DNA of 64,000 nucleotides, from assembly GCF_037126465.1 (NCBI RefSeq), contig NC_088209.1:5163947-5227946 (forward strand). The letters are read 5' to 3'. The first letter of the stretch is position 1. Every line of letters starts with the position of its first letter. The position numbers and the translations under genes are program-made. Shown here piece by piece: positions 22,201 to 32,959 of this stretch. The DNA is from Ornithodoros turicata (lineage: Eukaryota > Arthropoda > Arachnida > Ixodida > Argasidae). A model generated the notes under the pieces. The model was not told the origin of the DNA, made no database searches, and saw only the letters and a list, made by a program, of their open reading frames with translations.

Positions 22201-23070
22201 TAACCATCAGCTGCCCGTCGATATGCGCAACCACCGTCTCATTGACTCTGCCACCAGCCTCACTGTCTCCGGCATACGATCGTCCCATCAGTCTCTGGGC
22301 GTGTCAGTCTTTCAAGCTGACGGTAATCCCTACCTTGCCGTCCTCAAGGAGTTCACTCAACTCACGCGCCCACCAGATTGGTCGAAGCCTGTCCCGCACA
22401 GTGTGGTCCACCGCATCGAGACAAAAGGTCCTCCCGTCTTCTGCCGCCCCCGTAGACTACCGCCGGAGAAGCTGAAAATTGCGAAGGACGAATTTGACCA
22501 CATGTTGGAAATGGGCATTATTCGTCCATCATCAAGCAGCTGGGCCTCTGCTCTCCACATGGTCCCAAAGAAAACCGGTGACTGGCGGCCATGTGGGGAC
22601 TATAGAGCGCTTAATCGGGTTACCATCCCCGATCAGTATCTCATCCCTCATGTTCATGACTTCACGGCATTCCTTCACGGCGCGACGATTTTCTCGAAGC
22701 TTGATTTGGTGCGCGCTTACCATCAAATACCCGTTGCGGAAGCCGACATCCCAAAAACAGCCATTACAACACCGTTTGGCTTGTTTGAATTCCCACGGAT
22801 GCCCTTCGGGCTACGGAATGCCGCCCAATCATTCCAGCGCTTCATAGATTCCGTCATTAGAGGTTTGCCATTTGTTTTTGCATACATCGATGACATCCTC
22901 GTGGCCAGTCAATCCGATGAGGAGCACATCATCCATCTGCACAAGCTTTTCTCTCGTCTCTCCGAGTACGGAATTATTATTGACGCCAGCAAGAGCGAAT
23001 TCGGCGTCTCCTCCTTGGGCTTTCTGGGTCATAGGATTTTTGCTGATGGCCTCACACCACTCCCATCGAA
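22201..23070 (+). pseudogene. gypsy reverse transcriptase (3'-deleted)
   Basis: An open frame of 290 codons runs from [19 protein letters not shown] through the RT palm. Landmarks are [20 protein letters not shown] (start of the fingers), [35 protein letters not shown] (motif A Asp), [18 protein letters not shown], and [11 protein letters not shown] with the YxDD catalytic pair. The frame continues to [15 protein letters not shown] and then enters the 3' LTR. RNase H and integrase are absent. The frame itself is intact, so disruption came from the element B insertion and the 3' deletion rather than point decay. Confidence 0.9.
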
Positions 23071-23213
23071 AGCAGTGCAGCACATGTAGCAGTGCAGCAC
23101 CTTCATCCACATCGCTACTGGTGCGAGGCACCATCTCACGAGCACGATCACTAAAGCATCAGTTGGGCTCTCGCCACTAACCGAACAGGTTGTCGTTCTT
23201 TAGAGCTCCCACT
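23071..23213 (+). repeat. 3' LTR of the 17-23 kb gypsy element
   Basis: It matches the 5' LTR from base 4 or so onward, starting AGCAGTGCAGCACATG and ending GAGCTCCCACT. The internal deletion joined the RT to this LTR a few bases inside its start. AGCAG follows at 23214-23218. Confidence 0.8.
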
Positions 23214-23644
23214 AGCAGCTTCGCGCTCTAAAGCGCGAAGCTGCTTTGAATAAGAATAGTAATGATAATGAAGAACACGAGTTGAAAAGTATACCAAAGC
23301 ATTAGACGACCAAGTCTCTTGCATCGATAATTCGTACAAACATGGCAAGCAACAAAGGTGGACAGCTTGCAAATATTACAGGAGAGAGGTTTTTCGCAGT
23401 AGCCTCCAGAAGGGGAGCCCTCTTTACTGATAGCGATACTACCAATAATACCACGTTGCGGTGAATCGCTAGAGGCCCACGAATCTCGTCAGCAAAAACC
23501 TCATAGCAACGGAGGAACGGAACACAGGAACGGCCGCCGAGCAGAAGACGATTACATTTGGAGGAAAAACTACAGCTCACATGTCATACTTTCCAGCACA
23601 AGTGTAGCAAACGATTCACACACAAAAGCTGTTCATTACCGCGT

Positions 23645-24480
23645 ACGGTTCCATTTTGGTCCACTTTGGTTACTAAGTGGTTCTTTTTACCTGCTTTGAT
23701 GACCAAGTGGTTCCAGTTTAGCCCACAACGGCTCTGGTCAAACCTACTCTGACTTCCAAGTGGGTACACTTTCAAATATAATTTCAAACAACTTTGGTGA
23801 TCAAGTGGCCCTTTTTGACCTGCTTTGGTGATGAAGTGGTTCCAGTTGGCTCTGGCCAAACACACTCTGACCTCCAAGTGGGTACACATTCAAAAATGAT
23901 TTCATACTACTTTGTTGACCAAGTGGCCCCATTTTAGTCCACTTTGGTGACCAAGTGGTTCCAACTTAGCCCACAACGGCTCTGGCCAAACCCACTCTGA
24001 CTTCCAAGCGGGTACACTTTCAAAGATAATTTCAGACCACTTTCGGTGATGAAGTGGTTCCATTTGGTTCTGGCCAAACCCACTCTGACTTCCAAGCGGG
24101 TACACTTTCAAAAATAATTTCATACAACTTTGCTGACCAAGTTGTCCCATTTTTGTCCACTTTGATGACCAAGTACTTTGGTGACCAAGTGGTTCCAGTT
24201 CAGCCCACAACAGCTCTGGCCAAACCCACTTTCACATCCAAGTGGGTTACGTCTAAAGTTAATTTCAAACCACTTTGGTGACCAAGTGGTTCTGTTTAGC
24301 CCACAAGGGCTCTTGCCAAACCCATTTTGACTTCCACTGGGACACACTTTTGAAAAATAATGATTTCTTTTGAAACCACTTTGCTGACGAATTGGTTCCA
24401 CTTTGACCCACTTTGCTATTCAAGTTATTCCACTATGTCTCACTTGGAATTCCACTTTATTTTCTCACCTGGGTGGAGAT
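23645..24480. repeat. complex tandem repeat built on CCACTTTGGTGACCAAGTGG
   Basis: Short units such as CTTTGGTGACCAAGTGGTTC alternate with a longer phrase (GGCTCTGGCCAAACC, CACTCTGACTTCCAAG, GGGTACACTTTCAAA). The longer phrase starts near 23728, 23847, 23979, 24066, 24212 and 24307, giving uneven spacings of about 90-145 bp. This is higher-order rather than simple periodicity. Frames of 93-103 codons on the minus strand are read-throughs of the repeat. Confidence 0.85.
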
Positions 24481-24484
24481 AAAC

Positions 24485-24600
24485 TTTCTTAAGGTAGATT
24501 CTGTCAGTTTCTTAGGAGTATATTTAGATTCATGTCTAACGTGGTCACCAAATGTAATGATTGGGAAAAACGGAACAATTTGAAGGGTATTTATTCATTA
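24485..24600 (+). mobile_element. LINE reverse transcriptase fragment
   Basis: A plus-strand frame reads KVDSVSFLGVYLDSCLTWS, the F-L-G-V-x-L-D...L-T-W motif just after the RT domain in CR1/Jockey-type LINEs. Only about 35 codons survive, adjoining the tandem repeat. Confidence 0.55.
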
Positions 24601-25293
24601 CTTTGTGCTTCTGAAACAGTTTGTGTGCATCAGTTCTTTTTCGGGTAGATGTGCAACTAACAAAACGATTGGGTATGCAATGAGATTTTCAAGAACTCAT
24701 AACGGTTTTGTGTAAGCGGGCATGTTGACTGGTGTGAGGTGCCTGTGCACATGGAGCCCACTCATGTTTTGGAAGCACAGAATGTACGCTGCCTTGAGCA
24801 CCACAAAATAATATCGTATAGTAGTGCGCCACAAAAATGACGTGAAGGCACAACTTAGGAGTATCCAACCATGTCACAATAACCAGGTGGAAGCAGTCTT
24901 ACTTCGTAATCTGTATTGTTACGTGCTCTGCATTATACATTTTTTAAAATGTATTCTCGTTACCCTTTCCTGTGAAAAAGTTTAGCTGCACAAGAACAAG
25001 TAATTCTAGTGAGTTTCACCGAGTTGTGTTCTTGCCGTGCAATAAATACTTCTGTTGCAATATTACTGTGTGTACATGCATTTATTATTTATTGAGCTGC
25101 AGTTGGCACCGCTGCTGCTTTCTGTTCTGTGCCGCATATTCGTGTGGCTCCAATATATGCTGTCGCAGACAAACATGGGAAAGACACCAGCTGTTAAGAT
25201 ATCGCGTGTGAGAGAAAGTACCAGAGCTTAGCTCTAGATTATTCACGCAGGATTTCACGACGTTGTTATTGTTGAGGTAGAAAATGCAAATTA
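24601..25293. other. stretch without supported gene
   Basis: This is AT-rich non-coding sequence. Frames of 62-97 codons show no motif, and no repeat structure is evident. Confidence 0.4.
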
Positions 25294-25301
25294 GGTAAAA
25301 C

Positions 25302-26422
25302 CAGAGTTCGAGGTAACTCGTTGCAAGTAACTCGTTACTGTAACTAAGTTCCTTTTTTGGTAACTTGTAACTTAACACGGTACTTTAACGCCTTGTTAAC
25401 TTTCAGAGGAACTCGTTCCTTTTTCAGATAACTTTGCAAAAGTAACTAAAGCTAAGTTCCAAGTTACTTTTAACTCGCTTTTCACTCGCGTCCACATATT
25501 TTCTTGCTTTCTCTCCGGTTCCTTCATAGTATTTTTTTCCATAAAACGTGATATTCAATCAATGTGTGACAGCATTTTATTCAGGAAGTAAGAACCGCTG
25601 CCACTGAAATGAAGCTCAACCATTGTCCGCCCACAGGGAGTAAGATGCAAAGCGTTAGATAGACCTCTACCAGACAAATGTCATCATGACATTGGTAGAC
25701 AGATTGAAACCGAAACAAATCGGAAGGAGAGGGCTGGGTTCCATGAACGGGCACTTGTTCACTGCATCCCATTGAAAGAAAAGCAGGACCGAGGGTCGCG
25801 TCCCTTTAAGGGATCATATCGCAATCCCCTCAAGACCGTGGCTTTCGGGTAAACAACAACTTTATTTTGGCTTTGCAGAGTGGGGAGGTTCATCGCCACA
25901 GGCGATACTCTATATATCCCATTGCTGGTGGGAATGTGGGGAATAAAATAACGTTATAAACGAAATAAAATAAGACCTTGTTCACCTCTAGCTTCGAGCG
26001 TACTTCAATTCTAACAAATTTGTGGCGCTGTCGAACACTATATGACGTAATTTGTTTACAAACAGAGAGAGGTCTATTGTTGGACATATAAGAAAACGAT
26101 CTGAGCGTGTTGCACTCCTCCGCAGGCAACTCAAGGTCTAACTCAACTGCTCACGCGCGCTGCACCTTCGTAATGATATTTGGTGTCCGAAGTAACTTGA
26201 AAGTAATTCGTTCTTTTTTTAAGTAACTCAGTAACTGCGAGTTACATTTTAGGCTGAAGAACTTCGTTATTAACTTAGTTTATTACAGACCTTGTCTGTG
26301 TAGCCATTTTTTTGCCGCCTCAGTCTCGGGTTTTTAGGTTATGGGGGTATAATAGTTACATTTCTCACACTATAACTTAAGTTATAACGCGTCTTTTTTG
26401 ACGGGTAACTTCTCAATCTATG
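25302..26422 (-). mobile_element. hAT-type MITE, copy 2
   Basis: It is the reverse complement of the family at 13106-14713. The left end is CAGAGTTCGAGGTAACTCG, and the right end is the complement of CATAGATTGAGAAGTTAC. It is flanked by GGTAAAAC (25294-25301) and GGTAAACC (26423-26430), a 7/8 direct match. It contains an inserted LINE 3' tail near 25857-25975 that copy 1 lacks. It is non-coding. Confidence 0.8.
25857..25975 (-). mobile_element. severely 5'-truncated LINE tail
   Basis: The sequence from ACAACTTTATTTTGGCTTTG through GAGTGGGGAGGTTCATCG and CCCATTGCTGGTGGGAATGT matches the 3' UTR of the I-like LINE at 55118-55230 in the same orientation. Aligning hAT copies 1 and 2 places the insertion between AACAAGG and ACGAAAGC (minus sense). 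About 120 bp of LINE is present. Confidence 0.75.
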
Positions 26423-26430
26423 GGTAAACC

Positions 26431-26990
26431 CACTGACAAGAGTGCTCTTTCCTCTTACTACAATGCAGACACAATCGTTCAGTTTGGTCGCCATGTGATG
26501 TGGTCGTGTGACCTTAAAAAGTCAATGGAACGCGACACTCATCTGAGCCGAAGAAAGATCCCTGGAACGCCCTAGCTTGAACTATGTTTTGCAACGTGAT
26601 GGGCTTCAGCGTGCGTAATCGTTGATGCAATGCTCATTTGAAGGCTTACCACGAATGAACGCGCTTTGAGGGAGCGCAAGCGATAAGCCGCACTTCGGCA
26701 GCGACCACGTGAGCCGAGATTGGTGCAACCGGCGGTTGCGGCTTATTAGCATATGGCATTACTGATAAGATAAATATTCATCCCTTGTTTGCGCAGCTCC
26801 GGTCAACCTTAGTAATAACACTGGCAAAAATTCGGTCTCATTTCCCAGCGCGATAACAGCCATCCTTTGGGCACTGGGGGAATGTTAAGTTAACAAAATC
26901 TTAGCGTTAAACAAACAGAGTAATTTTGTGCCTTTAATATTTCCTCATGGTTCCAAGGGTTGCTGCAGTGACGCTACGGAACGAGACCTC
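26431..26990. other. stretch without supported gene
   Basis: I see no coding, RNA or repeat signal that I can name. Confidence 0.4.
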
Positions 26991-26999
26991 GTTTTCCCC

Positions 27000-27540
27000 C
27001 GGGTGATTTATAAGGTTGACCAGAGCTGTACTACAAAAGAAAGCCTTACGAATCATGCTCGAATTGCCACCTTTTGAACCAGGGGCATTTCCTTTTTCTC
27101 TGTTATGTATTAAGGACACATACACACTCGTAACATATAAATGTCATGTTTCGAATATCCTCATTTTATTGCCTAGTGTTCACTGCCCGAATGCTCTGTT
27201 CCGTCCCCCTCTCCATGCACCTTGCCTTCGCCTAGAAAGCATCATGGGGTCCAAGCCATTAACGTCACATGACTATCGAGGTGATCAGCCGTAACATGTT
27301 GCGCTATTCCTTGCTTGGTAATTCTTCTCCGCTGGTACCAAAAGCAGTATATGAGTTGGAGCGGTATCCCGTGCAGATAGATATTCAAGAAAATAGAGTA
27401 TGGAGAAGAGCCTTTATATCATTATCTAGCGAGTCTTGCCCTACATGTTTACGTATGCTCCTTCCTTCCGGCTGTGCCGTGCAGTCTTGTTGCTGGCAAA
27501 TATTTTAGCTACTCAATTTAGAATTTAAAATCATTTGGGG
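27000..27540 (+). pseudogene. CR1/Jockey-type LINE ORF2 C-terminal relic
   Basis: The frame reads RAVLQKKALRIMLELPPFEPG, the LQKKALR-I-I motif that follows the RT domain in many LINE ORF2 proteins, then KDTYTLVTYKCHVSNIL. Later segments in shifted frames end near 27500. There are several stops, no catalytic RT residues and no obvious 3' tail. Confidence 0.6.
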
Positions 27541-27776
27541 ATACAGCCTGCAAACCGGTACTGCAAACATTCATTGTGATTGACGAGAGAAACGAATGAA
27601 CGACAGGAAGAAATTACATTGTCACTAAATCGTCAGAAATGCAGTAGTGCCATAAAATAGTAACAATACGTCAATAAGAAGTCATTTGCTCATTTTCGGG
27701 TATCATTGAAGGACTCACCAATAATGTGTGACAGCCACTTTGGAATGATAACGCTTTTGTGCACGTATTTTTACAG

Positions 27777-27911
27777 GCTAGCACAGATACGGATCTAGAC
27801 AACGAGGGAGGAAAATACATGTGCGAGTTCACATGCCTAGAAGAAAAGGGACATGAAGTGGGAGGTCCAGCACCCGTAGGAACGGTGAAGAAAGCGACGT
27901 CGGAGTATTGG
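27777..27911 (+). CDS. candidate isolated exon (45 codons)
   Basis: An open segment is bounded by a good acceptor (GTATTTTTACAG|GCTAGC) and donor (TATTGG|GTAAGC). It is exactly 135 bp and phase 0 at both ends. It reads ASTDTDLDNEGGKYMCEFTC and ends KKATSEYW. The GGKYMCEF stretch loosely resembles the D-x-G-x-Y-x-C of immunoglobulin domains, but this is too little to name a family. A longer frame continues to 28010. It could equally be a chance frame. Confidence 0.25.
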
Positions 27912-28117
27912 GTAAGCTTCTCTACACAGGGTCATTCGATGCCTAGCGCCCTGATGCCAAGAGCAGCTGTCGAAGCGCCAGCGACTGTATCGATAGAGGA
28001 GTATCAGTAGAAGGCGATTACGACCATCGGGAGCGACACTTGCCCGTCTTGGAATTCCCGTGCCGCCTTTAACGGTAGTGCGCTTGGTTTATTGACTGTC
28101 GCTAGACGTTAAGACGT

Positions 28118-28260
28118 GTGATGGTGGTGGTGGCGGTGCTCGTGAAAGCGCTCGCCGCGGTCGGCCTCCAACATGTGAGCAACGTCACGGCTGACGGCAT
28201 GGGGGACGTTAGACTAGTAGAAATCCAGGGAACCGGTAGGGAACTACGAAGGAAGTTGCC
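28118..28260 (-). mobile_element. SINE-like fragment
   Basis: It carries GGTGGTGGTGG, then GCTCGCCGCGGTCGGCCTCC and GCAACGTCACGGCTGACGGC, matching the copy at 28295-28560 and that at 58630-58800. The sense strand, judged by the B box of the next copy, is minus, so the (ACC)n tract is the 3' tail. Confidence 0.65.
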
Positions 28261-28294
28261 TCAAAGCGAGAGCCGCGGATATTTCGAACAGAGA

Positions 28295-28560
28295 GGTGGT
28301 GGTGGTGGTGGTGGTGGTGGTGATAGGGCTTCCCGTTGTCGGCCTCGCGTATGTGGGCAACGTCACGACTGACGCCCTGGGGGAATGTGCGTCCTGGGCC
28401 GACTTCTAAGGGAACTGTGCCGACATATGTCTGAAAGCGTCTGAGGAAAACCCAGGAAAAACCCCAGACAGCACAGCCGGCACCAGGATTCGAACCCGGG
28501 TACCTCCCAGTCTCGACAGACTCGACAGAGAGTGTTAAGACGTCTGGGAACGAGACGTCG
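28295..28560 (-). mobile_element. tRNA-derived SINE with B box and (ACC)n tail
   Basis: On the minus strand the sequence CCCGGGTTCGAATCCTGG contains a perfect pol III B box (GGTTCGAATCC). It is followed by GGGTTTTTCCTGGG, the body with CGACATATGTCTGA (plus sense), and a terminal (ACC)9-like tract (plus GGT, 28295-28322). Related bodies lie at 28118-28260 and 58630-58800. The A-box side, near 28540-28560, is degenerate. The 204-codon minus-strand frame across this copy is an artefact of the SINE. Confidence 0.7.
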
Positions 28561-28792
28561 CGCTCTCATCCAATAGTGTAGCGGGAGGAGAATCACGTGG
28601 AATGCCCTTTGTTTTGGAAGCAGAAGACGACGCGTTGACGATGGAGAAGTCTCGCGAGTAGTATACGTAGGGGCAGGACGACGACATTGCCGCCAGGGCT
28701 GCGCTACCGTCGCGTCTGGGTCTACTTCAGTGGCGAATTTTCTCTGGCGCGCGTTGGGCGGCGTGTGGGCGGATGGTTCTTCGTGCGAAAAA

Positions 28793-28909
28793 ATGGAACC
28801 CGAGAAAGGAACAGAGGAGGGACGACAGGACACGTCCCTCCCCTGTCCCTTGGATTGGATTGGAAAAAGAAAGAAAAATATGTCCCTCTGTCCCTTTCTC
28901 GGGTTCCAT
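28793..28909. repeat. 117-bp foldback with 25-bp arms
   Basis: ATGGAACCCGAGAAAGG opens the left arm (28793-28817), and its complement closes the right arm (28885-28909). 24 of 25 bases pair. The inverted copy of repeat R at 52390-52960 lacks this segment, which supports insertion of a larger block (about 28777-28962) at a GGTT site. Confidence 0.8.
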
Positions 28910-29542
28910 TCTTTCACTATGTACAAGCTGCCCTGCACCCTTGCCCTTTTTACCATTACGGTTGTCCGTGCGCTCATCAGCGGGCGGAGGGCTTCCCGTG
29001 CGCTTATCGTTGCGCACTGTTCAGCATGGGCCGACTTCTTTCGTCATTTTTCAGCCTGGGCCGACTTCGCTCGCACTTTTTTCAACTACAACCGGTGTAC
29101 GCTGGGCGGTTTACATGCAGGTATAGACACGCAAGGGATAGCCATACACAAAAGTACAAGTGGAAATATATTTATTAAAGTCAATAGTGCCAGGGATTAT
29201 GTTGTGACTCTGTGTGAGGGAGGAAAACCCAGCCAAAAAATCTGAAGCTGGAGGAACACAATACGATACACGTAATAAAGATTATACTTAACTCATTACA
29301 GGTATGATGTAATAGCATTGACGAGACATCACACAGAAAGAATGAAACACAACATTTTTTTATTAACGGTAATCATAGACACAAGGTTTCAATGAATCAG
29401 AATTAAAATGGAATAGCCCATTTAATCAAAGATCTTAATCAATACGATTACATTCAAAATTACAAGTTTTATTATAAAAAGTCTAACAGTCCTATAGATG
29501 AGCAAGCGGGTTGTAGCGGGGTAGTTGGTTGAACTAGATACC

Positions 29543-29679
29543 TGAGTGAAAATGCAGCAAGAGACGCGGACGGGTGGGTTAAAACATATACGACAGGAGA
29601 CCTGCAGTAATCAGATTCTGTGGGTCTCCTGTCGTATATGTCTCCGTCTGCGGGTCTCCTCTTGCTGCATTTTCACTCA
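29543..29679. repeat. 137-bp foldback element
   Basis: TGAGTGAAAATGCAGCAAGAG (29543-29563) is mirrored perfectly at 29659-29679. Inner arms also pair (ATATACGACAGGAGACC with GGTCTCCTGTCGTATAT). Repeat R copy 2 lacks this unit, so it inserted after the R duplication. Confidence 0.85.
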
Positions 29680-30559
29680 ACTATACGTGAGCACCATCAT
29701 TGCAATAGTGGAGTTTTAATTTCAACTACAACTTCTGATAGATGCATGTAATTTCAAGCACAATAGGGAAGCTAAGTTGGATATTCCACCATGACATAAA
29801 TTTAAGTAATCAGATTCTTATGAAGTGATCGGTGGGCGGCACGTTGCCGGAGGGCTTTGCGTTCGCGCATTTTACAACCAGGATCGACTCTTTGGTGATT
29901 TTTCCGAGTGGGTCGACTTCGTTCGCAATTTTCTTTTCGGCGGCGTGCGGGCAGTTTACATGCAAGTAGGGACACACGCGCTGGCAACCCAACCAAGCGA
30001 CGACACAATCGTACCTGGGCCGACTTCATTCGCATTTTTTCAGCCTGGCCCGACCTCATTCGCAATTTTTTTTTTTCGCTGACGCGCGCGCAGTTTACAT
30101 GCAAGTAGGGACATGCGCGCTGCCAACCTCGCCAAGCGATGGTACCGTCACAACCTGGATCGACTTCATTCACAATTTTTCCGCCTGGCCGACTTCATTC
30201 GTAATTTCTTCTGCTACAACAGCCGTGCGGTGGGCGGTTTTCATGCAAGTATAGACATACAATGGACAATCATACACAAAAGTACAAGATGAAATATATT
30301 TATTAAAGGGACTATGAAATTTCAAAACCCCCATACTTTTTTTCGCTGGAAACTGTTTTTCCCGCCGAGAAACTGATATGCCACAAATTTTTTCGGACGA
30401 AATCGCTCCACTCTGCAAGGAGCGCGCGCTCGAAATGTCTCTTCCGCGTTCCTCCTCTCCCGCGCACATTATCCCGTCCATGGTGTACTGTACGGACCGC
30501 ACTTCTGTGCCCCGTTACGTCACCGGTGTTGCGCAATGGCAAGTAATGCTGCGAGCTCG

Positions 30560-32950
30560 CTGTGGCTGTCAAGTGTCGCCGTCCAGTCGCACATAGAAGG
30601 CCACAAGGCCAGAAGTTGAAGCATTACGTTTTCTTGGTTGGAGGCGTTAGGATAACACGCTATAATGAACAGCTTTTTGCGTGTGAATCGTTTGCTACAG
30701 TTGAGCTGGCAAGTATGACATGTGAGCTGTACTTTTTCATCGAATGTATTCTTCCTCTGCTCTGTGGCCATTCACAACAAGGAACTCAAGTACATCTGTG
30801 GCTTTGAGAGTTTTGCTGACGAGTTACGTGGGCCTCTAGCGATTCACCGCAACGTGTATTGGTTGTATCGCTGTCACCAATGGAAAGTGTCTAGTGGTTG
30901 CTTCGCATTGCAGTTATATTTACGTCAGTTGCAGTTATGTTTACGTGTTGGCAATCTGACAACAAAGGAAGTGCGTTGTGAAGTGCGACTGTGATATTTG
31001 GAAGATGCCCCCCTTGTTGCTCGATTTGTTTGCACGAATTATCGTAAAAGACTGGGTGGTCTAATGTTTTGTTTTACTTTGTTTCAACTCATGTTCTTCG
31101 TCATCATTACTGTTATTATTCAAAGCAGCTTCGTGCCCTCAGGCAATTTTGATTTACTCTGCATTTATTGTTCTACAGATGGTTGTATTTCCTTCCGTCG
31201 AAGGACTTCTTGTTTGCCTAAGATTATGTTTCATGCAATAATTTATTTATGAGCACGTCACGTATTATGTATTCAATGTTGAGGACGTCGTACATCTGAA
31301 CATTTAGCATTGCCAACTATCATGCCTACAAAAACTCAGCTGTGGCGTATTGTGCAAGAGTATTCTGCATATACATTTACATTATACTGTATATATTTCT
31401 GATAAGTGTTTGTCGTTTAACAAATTTATTGTTCAACCAGGTTTCCAATACTGTGTAATACATCCATAACCCTAAGACTGGGGGACACAATCTCACGACA
31501 CCAGTTCGCCTGCTTCATTGCCCTCTTATATTATTGTGTTACGTAAGCTTGAAGTCACCAGTTGAGGTAACTGGAAAGAAGCCAAGACCCCCAGTACTGA
31601 CGTAGCATGCGCAATATTTTGCAATTAGAAAAACGACAAGTAATTGGTACTATTTCAAGTAAACTGCTAGTCGGCCTTCTGGCAGAAATCTGCTTTCTTT
31701 GTGAAAGAACTGTTCTATTTGCCACCGGGACACAGTCCTCGCTATGCAGGCTCCTCCAAGGGTGTGGGCACACTTGTATGTGCGTCAAGGACGAGGGCAT
31801 CAGGCTCACACAGCTGAAATGTCGACATTTAGCTAAAATAGTACACTAACTAAGACGTAACATCTACTATACGCATTATATGCTATACACGTATAATTTT
31901 TATTTTTAATAGAACACATGGTATGTTCTATTTTACACTGTCACACAGCTCATCTAACAACTATTGGCACCAGTGTTACCAGCAAATAAGGGCTGAAGTA
32001 GCTGCACGGCTTTGCAGGATACCCAGAGCAAGTTGAACTGGTTGAACACAGCAGTACACCACTGGTATGATAATGGTTGGTAGGGTTATTTTTTGGTAAT
32101 GTGAAACAAAGCGCAGAGTTGTAGCAGGAACAAAATCTCATGAGGACATAGTGCATCAAAGGTAGGTTCCTTTAATTTAGCGGTGACCTGCAGAGCACAT
32201 GCTGGAGTTGCCCTGGCATGTTACCCTGGTGAAAGACTTCAGCTGTCATACACATGGGCTGCCCTGATTTGAGAGAAGAAAATAACACAGTATACAATTC
32301 CAGTTCTGGTGAATGCAAATGATGTAATCTAACTGAGCAATGATTATAAGATAAGAAGTGTAAACAAGAAAATGTCCCCCTAAATATCATATTTGTGCAC
32401 ATGATAAAACAAACTGTAAATCAAATAACGAAAAAGTTATAAAAACAAACTTGTGAACAATATACAGAGCCCGAATGGTAGGCAAGACACTGCATTAAAG
32501 AGGAATTTGAAAAGAGGATGCACAGCATTTGTCTGCTCTGAATAGTCGGTTACAATGATCATGCTGTCTCACCTAAGGGGTTTCAGGCTCCGCTGATGAA
32601 GTCACCTGTAAACATGAAAGCTACTGAGTGAAGAGAAAAGAATGGATACGTATGCTCAACATATTACATAAATATTCTGTTGAAGTATGGTTTCTAAGAT
32701 CATGCTAAACGAAGTGTACTTTTATCAACAGTGCACCACCTGAGTTTAGGGACTAGATTCGGTAACTTCTTTTTTTTTTTTTTTTACTCTCTCTGTGCGG
32801 TAAGCGGCGCAAGGTTCCGAGTCACGCAGATGAGAGTTAACCCATTCACGCAATCCTGAAATCTATGATAGCATTTAAACCACACGGACTGAGAAACCTT
32901 TGTTAGCCCCAATAATGGAAAATACTCACACCTTTGCGCCGTTTAGGTAG
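30560..32950. other. non-coding interior of element C
   Basis: This is homologous to the interior of element A (30660-31130 to 23219-23643, and 31150-32780 to 15600-17210, reversed). Short frames such as FADELRGPLAIHRNV (about 30806-30850) are shared with the element A counterpart FADEIRGPLAIHRNV, hinting at a once-coding segment. I cannot name it. Confidence 0.5.
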
Positions 32951-32959
32951 ATGTTCTTT

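Larger units (their letters stand above)
17231..23213 (+). mobile_element. gypsy-type LTR retrotransposon, internally deleted and interrupted
   Basis: Short LTRs flank gag, protease and RT. The 5' LTR begins TGTAGCAGTGCAGCAC at 17231. The 3' LTR ends GAGCTCCCACT at 23213. AGCAG lies immediately before (17226-17230) and after (23214-23218), a 5-bp target duplication. A primer-binding-like TGGTGACCCGAACG follows the 5' LTR. The RT runs into the 3' LTR at 23071 without RNase H or integrase, so a large internal deletion has occurred. The element sits inside element A, whose sequence resumes on both sides. It is itself split by element B at 18586-22196. Confidence 0.85.
14755..23643 (+). mobile_element. 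TTAA/AGGGAC-family element A (Kolobok-like), interrupted and right-truncated
   Basis: TTAA at 14755-14758 is followed by ATGGACTATGAAATGA, which matches the AGGGACTATGAAATGA terminus of element C (30307-35566, reversed) apart from the second base and its neighbour. Internal order also matches: 14760-15100 corresponds to 35565-35200, the THAP relic at 15119 to 33250-32960, 15600-16560 to 32760-31900, and 16570-17210 to 31830-31150. After a gypsy insertion (17231-23213) the match resumes at 23219-23643 against 31130-30660, then stops at a tandem repeat. The element's right terminus is therefore missing. TTAA targets, AGGG ends and a THAP domain together point to Kolobok. piggyBac shares only the TTAA. 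Confidence 0.7.
28640..29823 (+). repeat. repeat R, copy 1
   Basis: It begins at GTAGTATACGTAGGGGCAGG and runs to about 29823, where copy 2 starts head-to-tail. Landmarks are GGGCCGACTTC...TTTTTCAGCCTGGGCCGAC, GTTTACATGCAGGTATAGAC, AAATATATTTATTAAAGTC, CAAAATTACAAGTTTTATTA and CAAGCACAATAGGGAAGCTA. The period is about 0.9 kb once insertions are removed. It carries two small foldbacks (28793-28909 and 29543-29679) and the uninterrupted TTAA site (29175-29178) that is occupied in copy 2. Its nature is unknown; it is non-coding and A/T-rich in the 3' half. Confidence 0.75.

Noticed and set aside
23584..24401. overlapping 93-102-codon minus-strand ORFs with repeated motifs
   Set aside because: They follow the tandem repeat period. 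Repetition in the peptide is a consequence of the DNA repeat.
23645..24480. CRISPR-like array of repeats and spacers
   Set aside because: Spacing is irregular, the 'spacers' are themselves repeats, and the context is eukaryotic with no cas genes.
28480..28520. a stand-alone tRNA gene on the minus strand
   Set aside because: Only the B-box half is tRNA-like. Acceptor and anticodon arms do not pair, and the downstream body is shared with other SINE copies.
28363..28977. 204-codon minus-strand ORF
   Set aside because: It spans a SINE, its flank and a foldback element. The translated text is that of repeats.
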